Shown one piece after another: positions 45,198-54,440 of a DNA stretch of 64,000 nucleotides. The stretch covers positions 1 through 64,000 of the forward strand of contig NZ_JAINVG010000011.1 of NCBI RefSeq assembly GCF_020400725.1, given 5' to 3'. Source of the stretch: Streptomyces sp. NK15101 (GTDB lineage Bacteria; Actinomycetota; Actinomycetes; Streptomycetales; Streptomycetaceae). Position 1 is the stretch's first letter. Every line of letters begins with the position of its first letter. The position numbers and the translations under genes were made by a program. Below the pieces are notes generated by a model, which had not been told where the DNA came from, did no database searches, and saw nothing but the letters and a program-made list of their open reading frames with translations.

Positions 45198-45542
45198 ATG
45201 GCAAACCACATGAAGCGCGCATCGCGTCTCGTCGCTGTCGCCGTCATGACCACGGCGGGTCTCCTGACGGCCCTGACCACCGCCCCGTCCGCCGCGGCGG
45301 ACACCGGATCACCGGCTCCGGAGTGCGTGGAGTACTTCCAGAGCTGGCGCTACACCGACGTCCACAACGGCTGCGGTCACACCGTCTCCGTCACGGTCGA
45401 GTACACGAACGGCCAGTGGGCCCCGTGCCGCGTCATCGAGCCCGGCGGCTGGGCGACCTTCGCCGGCTACGGGACGGACGGCAACTACGTCACGGGGCTG
45501 CGGACGTGCGACCCCGCCCTCGTCACCGCCGGCGGCGCCTGA
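45198..45542 (+). CDS. Secreted proteinaceous alpha-amylase inhibitor (tendamistat type)
   Basis: The 114-residue precursor starts at ATG 45198 (GAGG about 9 nt upstream; ATG 45210 is possible). A signal peptide covers about 1-34. The mature part of about 80 residues has four cysteines (C43, C59, C77, C104), as in the two-disulphide Streptomyces inhibitors tendamistat and Haim. The inhibitory WRY triad is at 50-52 in FQSWRYTD, and NGCGHTVSVTVEY follows as in the family. These proteins block animal and some insect alpha-amylases. No amylase gene is next to it. It is a lone gene with a hairpin terminator. Confidence 0.9.
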   Translation: MANHMKRASRLVAVAVMTTAGLLTALTTAPSAAADTGSPAPECVEYFQSWRYTDVHNGCGHTVSVTVEYTNGQWAPCRVIEPGGWATFAGYGTDGNYVTGLRTCDPALVTAGGA

Positions 45543-45562
45543 GCCCCGGACATTCCCAGGAC

Positions 45563-45611
45563 CGGTGCGGGTGCAGGCCGGAGGCCGTGCCGCCGCCCTG
45601 CACCCGCACCG
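45563..45611 (+). terminator. 15-bp hairpin after the amylase inhibitor
   Basis: Arms 45563-45577 and 45597-45611 pair perfectly with a 19-nt loop, 20 bp past the stop. Confidence 0.75.
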
Positions 45612-45768
45612 TTCCCATGGGCGGAAGTCGACCGTGGCCGCCTCCTCGCCCGTCGGCGGGTCGTCGCGCTCACAGAAAAGCCGACCCGGATAAAATGGGG
45701 TGAAACGTTCGAGCCAGGGCGTTCTTGGTCAAAGCGATGGACGTGCCGACGGACGGCGGAGGTCCCGT

Positions 45769-46014
45769 ATGAAGCCATGGACGGTCGGCACCCCCATGAT
45801 CGCCGCTCCCGTTCCGGCAAGCACCGCCTGCGGCACCACCGACACCCCTGGGGGAAGCGGCGGCAGTGGAGAAGACGGCCTCACCATCGGCGTGTTGCTC
45901 CCGGAGACCGAGACCAGCCGCTACGAGACCTTCGACCGGCCGCTGATCGCGCAGGCGGTCGAAGACCGGTACGAGGAGTGCTCCGTCCGCCATGCCAATG
46001 CGGGCCGGCGGTAG
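45769..46014 (+). pseudogene. Truncated xylose-binding (XylF-type) lipoprotein
   Basis: From ATG 45769, with GGAGG just upstream, 81 codons are read. A lipoprotein signal with Cys 21 (ASTAC) is followed by LTIGVLLPETETSRYETFDR and EECSVRHANAG, the beginning of a XylF-type binding protein. A complete protein has about 350 residues. The frame then ends and a deacetylase gene starts 9 bp later. No ATPase or permease gene is present. The intact start signals suggest a recent truncation; a secreted 60-residue fragment may still be made. A designed small lipoprotein is less likely. Confidence 0.7.
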
Positions 46015-46023
46015 GGGGCCGCC

Positions 46024-46932
46024 GTGTCCGAGCAGCAGCGCGACCTCGTCGGCTACGGCGCCGAGCCGCCACGTGCGGGCTGGCCGGGTGGCGCCCGTGT
46101 GGCCGTCAGCCTCGTCCTCAACTACGAGGAGGGCGGCGAGCACAACGTCCTCGACGGCGACCCGGCCTCGGAGGGGTTTCTGCACGAGGTCGTCGGCGCT
46201 CCGCCGGTGGTCGGCGGACGCGATCTGAACGTGGAGTCGATGTTCGCCTACGGGGCGCGGGCCGGGTTCTGGCGCGTTCACCGCACGCTCGTCGCCCACG
46301 GCGCACCGCTCACCGTGTACGCCGTGGGGCAGGCCCTGGAGCGCAATCCGGACGCGGCACGCGCGATGGGCGCCGCCGGCTGGGAAGTGGCCGGCCACGG
46401 CTGGCGCTGGATCGACTACCGCGACGCGCCCGAGGACGTCGAGCGCGCCGACGTCGCACGCACGGTCGCGACGATCGAGCGGCTCGTCGGACGCCGGCCC
46501 GTCGGCTGGTACACCGGCCGGACGAGCTCCGCCACCCGGCGCCTCGTCGTGGAGGAAGGCGGTTTCCTCTACGACTCCGACGACTATTCGGACGATCTCC
46601 CTTTCTATGTGGAGGAAGCCGGCCGCCCGCACCTCGTGGTGCCGTACGCCCTCGACGCGAACGACTTCAAGTTCTTGATCGTCCACGGGTTCACGACCGC
46701 GGACGACATGCTCGCGTATCTCGTCGACGCGTTCGACACCCTGCACGCGGAAGGCGCCGGACTTCCCCGCATGATGAGCGTCGGCATGCACTGCCGGATC
46801 ATCGGCAGGCCCGGCCGCATTCGCGCTCTCGACGGCTTCTTGCGGTACGTCGCACAGCGCGGCGGCGCGTGGGTCGCCACGCGCGAGCAGATCGCCCGGC
46901 ACTGGCTGGCCACGCACCCTCCGTCCCCCTGA
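46024..46932 (+). CDS. Polysaccharide deacetylase family protein (PuuE allantoinase-like)
   Basis: The protein has 302 residues and no signal peptide. Typical PuuE-type parts: VAVSLVLNYEEGGEHNVLDGD near the N-terminus, where NYEEG takes the place of the usual DxD metal site, MFAYGARAGFWRV, VAGHGWRWIDY, RPVGWYTGR and YDSDDYSDDLPFY. These proteins carry a NodB-like barrel, and some act as metal-independent allantoinases in purine breakdown. GTG 46024 follows the truncated XylF remnant by 9 bp, so they may share a promoter. No other purine gene is nearby; the substrate is uncertain. Confidence 0.85.
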   Translation: MSEQQRDLVGYGAEPPRAGWPGGARVAVSLVLNYEEGGEHNVLDGDPASEGFLHEVVGAPPVVGGRDLNVESMFAYGARAGFWRVHRTLVAHGAPLTVYAVGQALERNPDAARAMGAAGWEVAGHGWRWIDYRDAPEDVERADVARTVATIERLVGRRPVGWYTGRTSSATRRLVVEEGGFLYDSDDYSDDLPFYVEEAGRPHLVVPYALDANDFKFLIVHGFTTADDMLAYLVDAFDTLHAEGAGLPRMMSVGMHCRIIGRPGRIRALDGFLRYVAQRGGAWVATREQIARHWLATHPPSP

Positions 46933-46992
46933 GCCCCCTCGGGGCGGCCGTGGGGGGACACAGGTGGCGGGTCGGATCGGGCCGAGCCGTGG

Positions 46993-47874
46993 TCAGGCCA
47001 GTACGCGGAGAGCCCCGGGCCTCACCCTGAGGGTCACCGGCAGGGTCGCGTCGACCTCGCCGTCCGCCCCGTACGGGAGGGGCCGGTCGGCTTCGATGCG
47101 GACCTCCTCGCCGCGCAGGATCTCGATCTGAGGACGGCTCACGTGCGCGCCCGTCTTCAGTTCGTTCATCATGGCGAAGAAGAGGCGCTTGGGCGCCTCC
47201 TTGATCACCACGACGTCGAGGAGGCCGTCGTCGACCCGAGCGCCCGGGGCGATGTTCCTCCCGAAGCCGTAGAAGCCGGAGTTGGCCGCGACCACGGTGT
47301 AGCCGGTGCGCTCGTGCCGGATCCCGTCGATCGTGATGCGGTACGCGGCGGGCTTCCAGGCGAGGACCGCCCGGAGGCCACCGGCGTAGTAGGAGGCCGC
47401 GCCGCGCAGCAGGCGGGAGGCGTTGGCGTGGCGGTTGGCCACCGCGTCGACACCCGCGTACACGCTGCCGAGGACGTGGGTTCCCGGGTGCCCGGCGGAC
47501 TTCACCTCGATGGTGTCGACGGCCCTCGGTTCGCCGTCGAGCAGCACCTCGGCGAGGCCCGGGGCGTCGGTGGGGAGCCCCAGAGCGCGCGCGAAGTCGT
47601 TGCCGCGGCCCGCGGGGACCAGGCCGAAGACCGTGTCCGTGCCGCTGAGCGCGCCGCCGACGGTTCCGGCCATGCCGTCACCGCCGACGGCCAGCACGAC
47701 GTGCCCCTTCGCTCCGGCGTCCCGGGCGAGTTCCTGTGCGTGTTCCAGGCTGCGGCTGTAGACGGTGTCGAGCCGCGCGCCCGCCTCCCGCAGCAGCCGG
47801 GCCAGCGGGAGCAGGCTCGCCGTGCCGCTGGAACCCCCTGCGGTGGGGTTGACGACGGCGGTGAACTGTCGCAT
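46993..47874 (-). CDS. Diacylglycerol kinase family lipid kinase
   Basis: The protein has 293 residues, usual for bacterial DagK/YegS enzymes. VVNPTAGG (7-14) and VLAVGGDGMAGTVGGAL (about 59-75) form the nucleotide-binding loop; FGLVPAGRGNDFARALG follows. The C-terminal beta-sandwich has GDGEVD-like GADGEVDATLP. It phosphorylates diacylglycerol or a related lipid at the membrane face. It lies 61 bp behind the flavoprotein gene on the same strand; with GlpD across the divergent promoter the group handles glycerolipid backbones. Confidence 0.9.
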   Translation of the reverse strand: MRQFTAVVNPTAGGSSGTASLLPLARLLREAGARLDTVYSRSLEHAQELARDAGAKGHVVLAVGGDGMAGTVGGALSGTDTVFGLVPAGRGNDFARALGLPTDAPGLAEVLLDGEPRAVDTIEVKSAGHPGTHVLGSVYAGVDAVANRHANASRLLRGAASYYAGGLRAVLAWKPAAYRITIDGIRHERTGYTVVAANSGFYGFGRNIAPGARVDDGLLDVVVIKEAPKRLFFAMMNELKTGAHVSRPQIEILRGEEVRIEADRPLPYGADGEVDATLPVTLRVRPGALRVLA

Positions 47875-47935
47875 GGATCTGGCCTCCGGGCGGCAGAAGA
47901 AGGAATTCGGGAGGAAGGGGTTCGGCGGGCGGGGA

Positions 47936-49531
<1,596 letters not shown>

Positions 49532-49605
49532 TTCGAGAGGTTCCTCACGGTCTGTTTCACGGACGGCGCTGCCGCTCGGCCCGCACTGGCATTACACTGT
49601 GACAG

Positions 49606-50205
49606 ATGACGCCCATTCGTCACAACCATGCGGACGCAGACCCCGTACTCGACGCAGCACGCGACTGCGTGCTCGCCGTCGGCGTACGGCGAACCACCCT
49701 CACCGACGTCGCCCGGCGGGCCGGCGTGTCCCGGATGACGCTGTACCGGCGCTGGCCCGACGTGCGGACCCTCGTCGGCGACCTGATGACCCGTGAATGG
49801 ATCGCCGTCGCCGCCGGCGCCATGCCGCCCGCCGACGACGACCGGCCCGAACGGGCCCGGATCGTCGAGGGGCTGGTGGCGGGAGTCGCCGCGTTCCGGT
49901 CGCATCCGCTGTTCCGGAAGATCCTCGACGTCGACCCCGAGCTGCTGCTGCCGTACGTCCTCGACCGGCGGGGCGCCAGCCAGGACGCCCTCCTCGGACT
50001 CCTCCTCACAGCGCTGGAAGAAGGGCACGAGGACGGTTCCGTACGCCGCGCCCACCTCGACCTGCAGGCCCGGTCCCTGCTGCTGGTCGTCCAGTCCTTC
50101 ACGCTCTCGCTGCGCACCATGGCCGACGAGGACGATCCCGAACTGAGCGAAGCCGCCTTCCTCGAAGAGCTGCGCACCCTGCTGGAGAGGACCCTCGCCC
50201 CATGA
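49606..50205 (+). CDS. TetR family regulator of the lipid gene group
   Basis: The protein has 199 residues. The HTH VGVRRTTLTDVARRAGVSRMTLYRRW covers about residues 26-51, followed by a helical ligand domain. No Shine-Dalgarno sequence is seen before ATG 49606. A TACACT (49593-49598) lies 7 nt upstream, so the message may be leaderless. TGTGAC (49598-49603) and GTCACA (49619-49624) form an inverted repeat around the start codon that could be its operator. Its stop overlaps glpD by 4 bp, and the flavoprotein gene is divergent. The ligand may be a lipid or glycerol phosphate derivative (inference). Confidence 0.85.
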   Translation: MTPIRHNHADADPVLDAARDCVLAVGVRRTTLTDVARRAGVSRMTLYRRWPDVRTLVGDLMTREWIAVAAGAMPPADDDRPERARIVEGLVAGVAAFRSHPLFRKILDVDPELLLPYVLDRRGASQDALLGLLLTALEEGHEDGSVRRAHLDLQARSLLLVVQSFTLSLRTMADEDDPELSEAAFLEELRTLLERTLAP

Positions 50206-51779
50206 ACCCCACGAGCAGCACCGCCCTGCCCGGCTCCTCGCTCGACGCCGAGCGGCGCCGGCGCGAACTGGACCGGCTCGCCGACGGCGACGTCGTCGAC
50301 GTACTCGTCGTCGGGCTCGGCGCCACCGGAGCCGGAGCCGCGCTCGACGCCGCCACCCGCGGGCTCCGCGTCGCCGCGATCGACGCCCACGACCTGGCGT
50401 TCGGCACCTCCCGCTGGAGCTCCAAGCTGATCCACGGCGGACTGCGCTACCTCGCGTCCGGGCAGCTCGACGTCGCCCACGAGAGCGCCGTCGAACGCGG
50501 CATCCTCATGGAGCGCACCGCCCCCCACCTCGTCCGCGCCCAGCCCTTCGTGCTCCCCCTCACCCCGCTCGTCAGCCGCGGCCAGGCCGCCCTCGCCCGC
50601 GCCGGATTCGTCGCGGGCGACCTGCTGCGCGTCGGTGCCCGCACCTCGCGCCGCACGCTGCCGCAGCCGCGCACGCTGTCCGCCGTCGAGACCCGCCACC
50701 TCGCCCCGGCCCTGCGCCCCGTCGGCCTGCGCGGCGGACTGCTCTCCTGGGACGGACGGCTCTCCGACGACGCACGCCTGGTGACCGCGATCGCCCGCAC
50801 CGCGGCCGCCTACGGCGCCCGCGTCCTCACCCGCACCCGGGCCCTGGAACTCCACGGCGACGGCGCGCTGGTGCGCGACGAGACCACAGGCCAGGAGCTG
50901 CGTGTCCGCGCCCGCACCGTCGTCAACGCGGCCGGGGTCTGGGCGGGCGGCCTCATCGACGACATACGCCTGCGGCCCTCGCGGGGCACCCACCTCGTCC
51001 TGCGGTCGGAAACCCTCGGCCGGCTCTCCGCCGGACTGCACATCCCGATCCCCGGCGAGACGAACCGCTTCGTCCTGGTCCTGCCCCAGGGCGACGGGCG
51101 CGTGTACGTCGGCCTCACCGACGAGCCCGTCGACGGCGACGTCCCCGACGTGCCGGAGGTCCCCGAGACCGACATCGGCTTCCTCCTCGACGTTCTCGGC
51201 TCCGCCCTCGACGTCACCGTCCACCGCTCCGACGTGGTCGGGGCCTTCGCCGGACTGCGGCCCCTGCTCGACACCCGGGACTCGGAGGGCCGCACCGCCG
51301 ACATCTCGCGCAAGCACGCCGTGCTCACCTCGCCCGACGGCATCGTCACCGTCGTCGGCGGCAAGCTGACCACCTACCGCCGCATGGCCCAGGACGCCGT
51401 CGACGCGGCCGTCGCCGTCCGCGGCCTGGCCGCCGGCGCATGCCGCACCGCGTCCCTCCCCCTCGTCGGCGCGGCCGGCCCGCGGACCCTCGCCGGTCTC
51501 GACGTCCCGCCCCGCCTCGTACAGCGCTACGGCTCCGAAGCCCCGGCCGTCCACGCCCTCGGGCTCGAAGACCCCGCCCTGGCCGAGCCCGTCGTGCCCG
51601 GCCACCCCGTCACGGGCGCCGAACTGGTCTGGGCGGTCCGCCACGAAGGCGCCCTCGACGCCTCCGACCTCCTCGACCGCCGCACCCGCATCGGCGTGGT
51701 CCCGGAGGACCGCGCCATCGCCGAAGAAGCGGCCCGGGACGCCCTCGCCCGTACGGCCCGGGCGGCCCGGGCGCGGTGA
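50202..51779 (+). CDS. glpD: FAD-dependent glycerol-3-phosphate dehydrogenase
   Basis: The protein has 525 residues. An N-terminal Rossmann FAD site VVGLGATGAGAALDAATRG (36-54) is followed by RWSSKLIHGGLRYL, the conserved GlpD stretch for substrate and FAD, and a C-terminal helical domain. The enzyme oxidises glycerol-3-phosphate to dihydroxyacetone phosphate at the membrane and passes electrons to quinone. ATG 50202 overlaps the TetR stop as ATGA. Its product DHAP is the backbone for acyl-DHAP, the substrate of the divergent synthase-like flavoprotein. Streptomyces usually also carry glpD next to glpK/glpF; here those are absent. Confidence 0.9.
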   Translation: MNPTSSTALPGSSLDAERRRRELDRLADGDVVDVLVVGLGATGAGAALDAATRGLRVAAIDAHDLAFGTSRWSSKLIHGGLRYLASGQLDVAHESAVERGILMERTAPHLVRAQPFVLPLTPLVSRGQAALARAGFVAGDLLRVGARTSRRTLPQPRTLSAVETRHLAPALRPVGLRGGLLSWDGRLSDDARLVTAIARTAAAYGARVLTRTRALELHGDGALVRDETTGQELRVRARTVVNAAGVWAGGLIDDIRLRPSRGTHLVLRSETLGRLSAGLHIPIPGETNRFVLVLPQGDGRVYVGLTDEPVDGDVPDVPEVPETDIGFLLDVLGSALDVTVHRSDVVGAFAGLRPLLDTRDSEGRTADISRKHAVLTSPDGIVTVVGGKLTTYRRMAQDAVDAAVAVRGLAAGACRTASLPLVGAAGPRTLAGLDVPPRLVQRYGSEAPAVHALGLEDPALAEPVVPGHPVTGAELVWAVRHEGALDASDLLDRRTRIGVVPEDRAIAEEAARDALARTARAARAR

Positions 51780-51784
51780 ACGGA

Positions 51785-51827
51785 CGGCGGTGCCCCCCGC
51801 CCGGCAGCAGGGCGGGGGGCACCGCCG
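51785..51827 (+). terminator. 18-bp hairpin after glpD
   Basis: Arms 51785-51802 and 51810-51827 pair perfectly with a 7-nt loop, 5 bp after the glpD stop. The convergent TetR gene ends 97 bp further on. Confidence 0.88.
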
Positions 51828-51924
51828 GATTCTTCGAGCACCTCCGCAAGCAGCGCTGACGAGGTCGTCGTTCGAGGGCGGCGACCGCGCCCCGGCCGGC
51901 CGAAGGCGCGCCTCGGCAGGGGGA

Positions 51925-52512
51925 TCACTCTCCGCGCGCCACAGCGGCGATCGCCGCCGCGACGGTTCCGTGCAGCTCCTGGGCGTCCGCCCCGGCACGG
52001 GAGCGCAGGTTCACGCCGTGTGCCAGGAGGGCCAGGATGTCGGCCGCGGAGTCCGGGTCGGCGCCCTCGGCGAGTTGTCGCTGCCGCCGTGCCGCCAGGA
52101 GCGCCGTGTGGAGGGCGGTGCGCAGGCGCTGGTGCTGGCGGTCGAGGATGGCGCGGACGGCGGGATCGCCGTTCTCGGTGCCCGCGTGCGCGTTGGAGAT
52201 CATGCAGCCCCATCCGGCGAACTCACCGGTGCAGCGGGTCTCGATCAGCGTGGCGAAGAACTCGGTGACGGCCGGCAGTCCGCGGTCGTCCTCCTCCAGC
52301 CGGCCGAGCCGTGACCGGTCCTGGACGTACCGTTCGAGGGCCGTGCGGTACAGCTCCTGCTTGCCGCCGAAGGTCGCGTACAGGCTGGAGCGGTTGAGCC
52401 CGGTGACGTCGACGATGTCCTGGATCCCGGTGGTGGCCACGCCCTGACGCCAGAACAGCCGCACCACCGTGTCCAGGGTGGCGTCCGGATCGAAGTGCTT
52501 GACGTCCGCCAT
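51925..52512 (-). CDS. TetR family regulator divergent from a peroxiredoxin-like gene
   Basis: The protein has 195 residues from ATG 52512. The HTH is TTGIQDIVDVTGLNRSSLYATFGGKQELY (about 27-55). The ligand domain has FAGWGCMISNAHAG, with a Cys at a position where related TetR proteins (NemR-like) sense electrophiles or peroxides; that role is inference. Two 24-bp operators lie between it and the divergent gene, one 14 bp before its own start. It therefore probably represses both genes and is released by a reactive compound. Confidence 0.88.
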   Translation of the reverse strand: MADVKHFDPDATLDTVVRLFWRQGVATTGIQDIVDVTGLNRSSLYATFGGKQELYRTALERYVQDRSRLGRLEEDDRGLPAVTEFFATLIETRCTGEFAGWGCMISNAHAGTENGDPAVRAILDRQHQRLRTALHTALLAARRQRQLAEGADPDSAADILALLAHGVNLRSRAGADAQELHGTVAAAIAAVARGE

Positions 52513-52525
52513 GCCCCGCCGCCCC

Positions 52526-52549
52526 TTCTTGAACCGATGATTCCAAGAT
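52526..52549. promoter_or_regulatory. 24-bp operator, copy 1 (TetR side)
   Basis: Half-sites TTCTTG and CAAGAT at the ends of a 24-bp element 14 bp before the TetR start. It agrees with copy 2 (52589-52612) in 19 of 24 positions. Confidence 0.75.
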
Positions 52550-52588
52550 ACCCGCTCCACCGTTGACTTGGAGTGCGCTCTCATCGCT

Positions 52589-52612
52589 ATCTTGAAACGA
52601 ACGTTCCAAGAT
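52589..52612. promoter_or_regulatory. 24-bp operator, copy 2 (peroxiredoxin side)
   Basis: ATCTTGAAACG and CGTTCCAAGAT around an AA centre form a near-perfect inverted repeat. It lies just past TTGACT (52563-52568), a likely -35 for the plus-strand gene, and overlaps the -10 region (TATCTT, 52588-52593). Confidence 0.8.
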
Positions 52613-52630
52613 GACTCCGGGAGGAGACCC

Positions 52631-53278
52631 ATGAGCGTCAACGCCGAGCTGCGCGCCTTCTTCGACAGCCGCCGGCAGCAGGTCCCCGACGACGTCCGCT
52701 CCGTCATGCGGCGCGCGGCGCGCGAGCTGGCCGAGTCCGGGCAGGCCGACCGGGCCCTGACCGTCGGCGCGAAGGCACCGTCCTTCACCCTGCCCTCGGC
52801 CACCGGCCGCACCGTCGACCTGCCCGAACTGCTCGCCGACGGACCGGTGGTGCTGACCTTCTACCGCGGCACCTGGTGCCCCTACTGCAACATCGCCCTG
52901 CGCTCCCTGCAGCAGCACCACGACGCCATCACCGCCCGCGGGGCGCGGCTGGTCGCCGTCTCGCCGCAGGTCCCCGACGAGTCGCTGTCGTACGCCGAGA
53001 AGAACGAGCTGGCCTTCGACGTGCTCAGCGACCTCGGCTGCGAGACCGCCCAGCAGTACGGTCTCGCCTTCGACCTGCCGGACGACCTCGCGGCCGTCTA
53101 CGCCGGCTTCGGCATCGACCTCGACCGCTCGAACGCCGGCCACCCGCGCACCCTGCCCGTGCCGGCGACCTACGTCATCGACCGCGACGGCACGATCCGC
53201 TGGGCCTTCGTGGACACGGACTACACCGCCCGCGCCGAACCGGCCGACATCCTGGCCGCACTCGACCGGTTGAGCTGA
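52631..53278 (+). CDS. Peroxiredoxin-like AhpC/TSA family protein
   Basis: The protein has 215 residues, and ATG 52631 has GAGGAG just upstream. A short helical N-terminus is followed by a thioredoxin-fold domain. TFYRGTWCPYC (about 76-86) holds Cys 83 and Cys 86 in a CxxC arrangement. This belongs to the peroxiredoxin-like group (AhpC-TSA/redoxin) that reduces peroxides or acts as a thiol oxidoreductase in the cytoplasm. The divergent TetR and twin operators suggest induction by a reactive chemical. Confidence 0.88.
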   Translation: MSVNAELRAFFDSRRQQVPDDVRSVMRRAARELAESGQADRALTVGAKAPSFTLPSATGRTVDLPELLADGPVVLTFYRGTWCPYCNIALRSLQQHHDAITARGARLVAVSPQVPDESLSYAEKNELAFDVLSDLGCETAQQYGLAFDLPDDLAAVYAGFGIDLDRSNAGHPRTLPVPATYVIDRDGTIRWAFVDTDYTARAEPADILAALDRLS

Positions 53279-53313
53279 GGGGCGCGGCCGGGGGCGATGA
53301 GCACGGCCACGGC

Positions 53314-53601
53314 TCAGGCCGCCAGGAAGGCGAGCCGGGGATCGGTGGTGTTCGGCGCGATCTCGACGATCTCGGCCGAGACCACCTCGTGGGCGACGAA
53401 CGGATCCGCCGCGACCCGCTCCTCCAGCTCGTCGAGGGTCGCGCCATGGGCCAGCACGGCACCCCCCTGGCCGGACTGGAGGCTTCCGACCAGCAGGAAG
53501 ACCCCGTCCTCCACGCCTTGCCGGATCCACTTCTGATGCTCCGCCATGTGATCAGGGGCCTTGTTCTTGTGGGCCGCGAAGCGGAGCAGGACGACGAACA
53601 C
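53314..53601 (-). CDS. YCII-domain protein
   Basis: The protein has 95 residues from GTG 53601 (AAGGAGATCTCC upstream). The YCII fold is recognisable: FVVLLRFAAHKNKAPDHMAEH with the conserved HxxxxxxH-like residues, GSLQSGQGGAVL, and AADPFVAHEVVSAEIVEI near the C-terminus. Members resemble muconolactone isomerase; functions are mostly unknown, some are dehydrochlorinases. It lies 41 bp behind a TetR gene on the same strand, so both are probably regulated by the palindromes before that gene. Confidence 0.87.
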   Translation of the reverse strand: MFVVLLRFAAHKNKAPDHMAEHQKWIRQGVEDGVFLLVGSLQSGQGGAVLAHGATLDELEERVAADPFVAHEVVSAEIVEIAPNTTDPRLAFLAA

Positions 53602-53642
53602 GGAGATCTCCTTCGACTGTCGGAGGGGGAAAGAGGCCGGGC

Positions 53643-54239
53643 TCAGTGGGCGGAGCGCGGTGCCGGGCCGTGCGCGAGGCGCTCGTCGAGCCAGGCGTGG
53701 AGGCGGTCGACCTCCCGCCGTACGAACTCGCCGTCGTGGAAGGCGTTGGACACGGTCGCCACTCCCTGGCCGAAGGCCAGGACGTGCATCGCGAGGTCGT
53801 CGGCCTCGTCGGCGAAGCCGAGCTCCTCGAACTGCGCCCGGAGCCACGTCCGGAACAGGTCGAAGACGGCGACGGCCCGGGGCCGTGCGGGATGACCGAG
53901 TTTGGCGAGCTCGTTCGTCAGAGTCCCGACCGGGCAGCCGAAGTTCTGGATGTCAGTGGCGTTGGTGATGACGATCTCCACGAACCGCCGCACCCGCCCG
54001 GCGGGACCCGGCTCGTCCCGGTCCCACTCCGCGAGCATCGCGCGCGTGCTCCGGAGCCGGGCCTCGATGACCGCGCCGAGGATCTCGTCCTTGCTCTTGA
54101 AGTGGTGGTAGAAGTTGCCCCGCGAGATGCCCACCGTCTCGGCGATCGCCGCGAACGACGTGTGCTCGAAACCCTTCGCGTAGAAGAGCCGGTTCGCGGC
54201 ATCGACGATCTGCGCCCGCGTGTCCGTGCTTCCCGCCAC
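53643..54239 (-). CDS. TetR family regulator of the YCII gene
   Basis: The protein has 198 residues from GTG 54239. The HTH TSFAAIAETVGISRGNFYHHFKSKDEIL (about 27-54) is typical; the ligand domain has FGCPVGTLTNELAKLGHP, as in TetR proteins of the AcuR/NemR type with a conserved Cys. Two palindromes with TAGGAC half-sites lie 30-80 bp upstream, suggesting autoregulation. It forms a small operon with the YCII gene. The inducer is unknown; an electrophile is possible because of the Cys. Confidence 0.87.
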   Translation of the reverse strand: MAGSTDTRAQIVDAANRLFYAKGFEHTSFAAIAETVGISRGNFYHHFKSKDEILGAVIEARLRSTRAMLAEWDRDEPGPAGRVRRFVEIVITNATDIQNFGCPVGTLTNELAKLGHPARPRAVAVFDLFRTWLRAQFEELGFADEADDLAMHVLAFGQGVATVSNAFHDGEFVRREVDRLHAWLDERLAHGPAPRSAH

Positions 54240-54268
54240 CCCACGACCTCACAGCCCTCATCCACCGC

Positions 54269-54317
54269 TAGGACGATCGTCCTACCTGCCGGACGCCACT
54301 CTAGGACAGCCGTCCCA
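54269..54317. promoter_or_regulatory. Twin operators for the TetR-YCII operon
   Basis: TAGGACGATCGTCCTA (54269-54284) is a perfect 16-bp palindrome. TAGGACAGCCGTCCCA (54302-54317) is a second, imperfect copy 33 bp downstream, centre to centre. Confidence 0.8.
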
Positions 54318-54381
54318 GGCGGCGTCAAGGGGATGCCGAAAGCGTCATGAGGTGCGGCGCTCGGGAGCGGGATGCCACGTG

Positions 54382-54416
54382 CCGATGCCCCGGGCATGCG
54401 TGCTCCGGGGCATCGG
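54382..54416. terminator. 12-bp hairpin downstream of the DM13 gene
   Basis: Arms CCGATGCCCCGG (54382-54393) and CCGGGGCATCGG (54405-54416) with an 11-nt loop. It lies 24 bp past the DM13 stop on the minus strand, upstream of the TetR operators. Confidence 0.65.
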
Positions 54417-54440
54417 GACGGACGGACCGCCTGACGGGTT

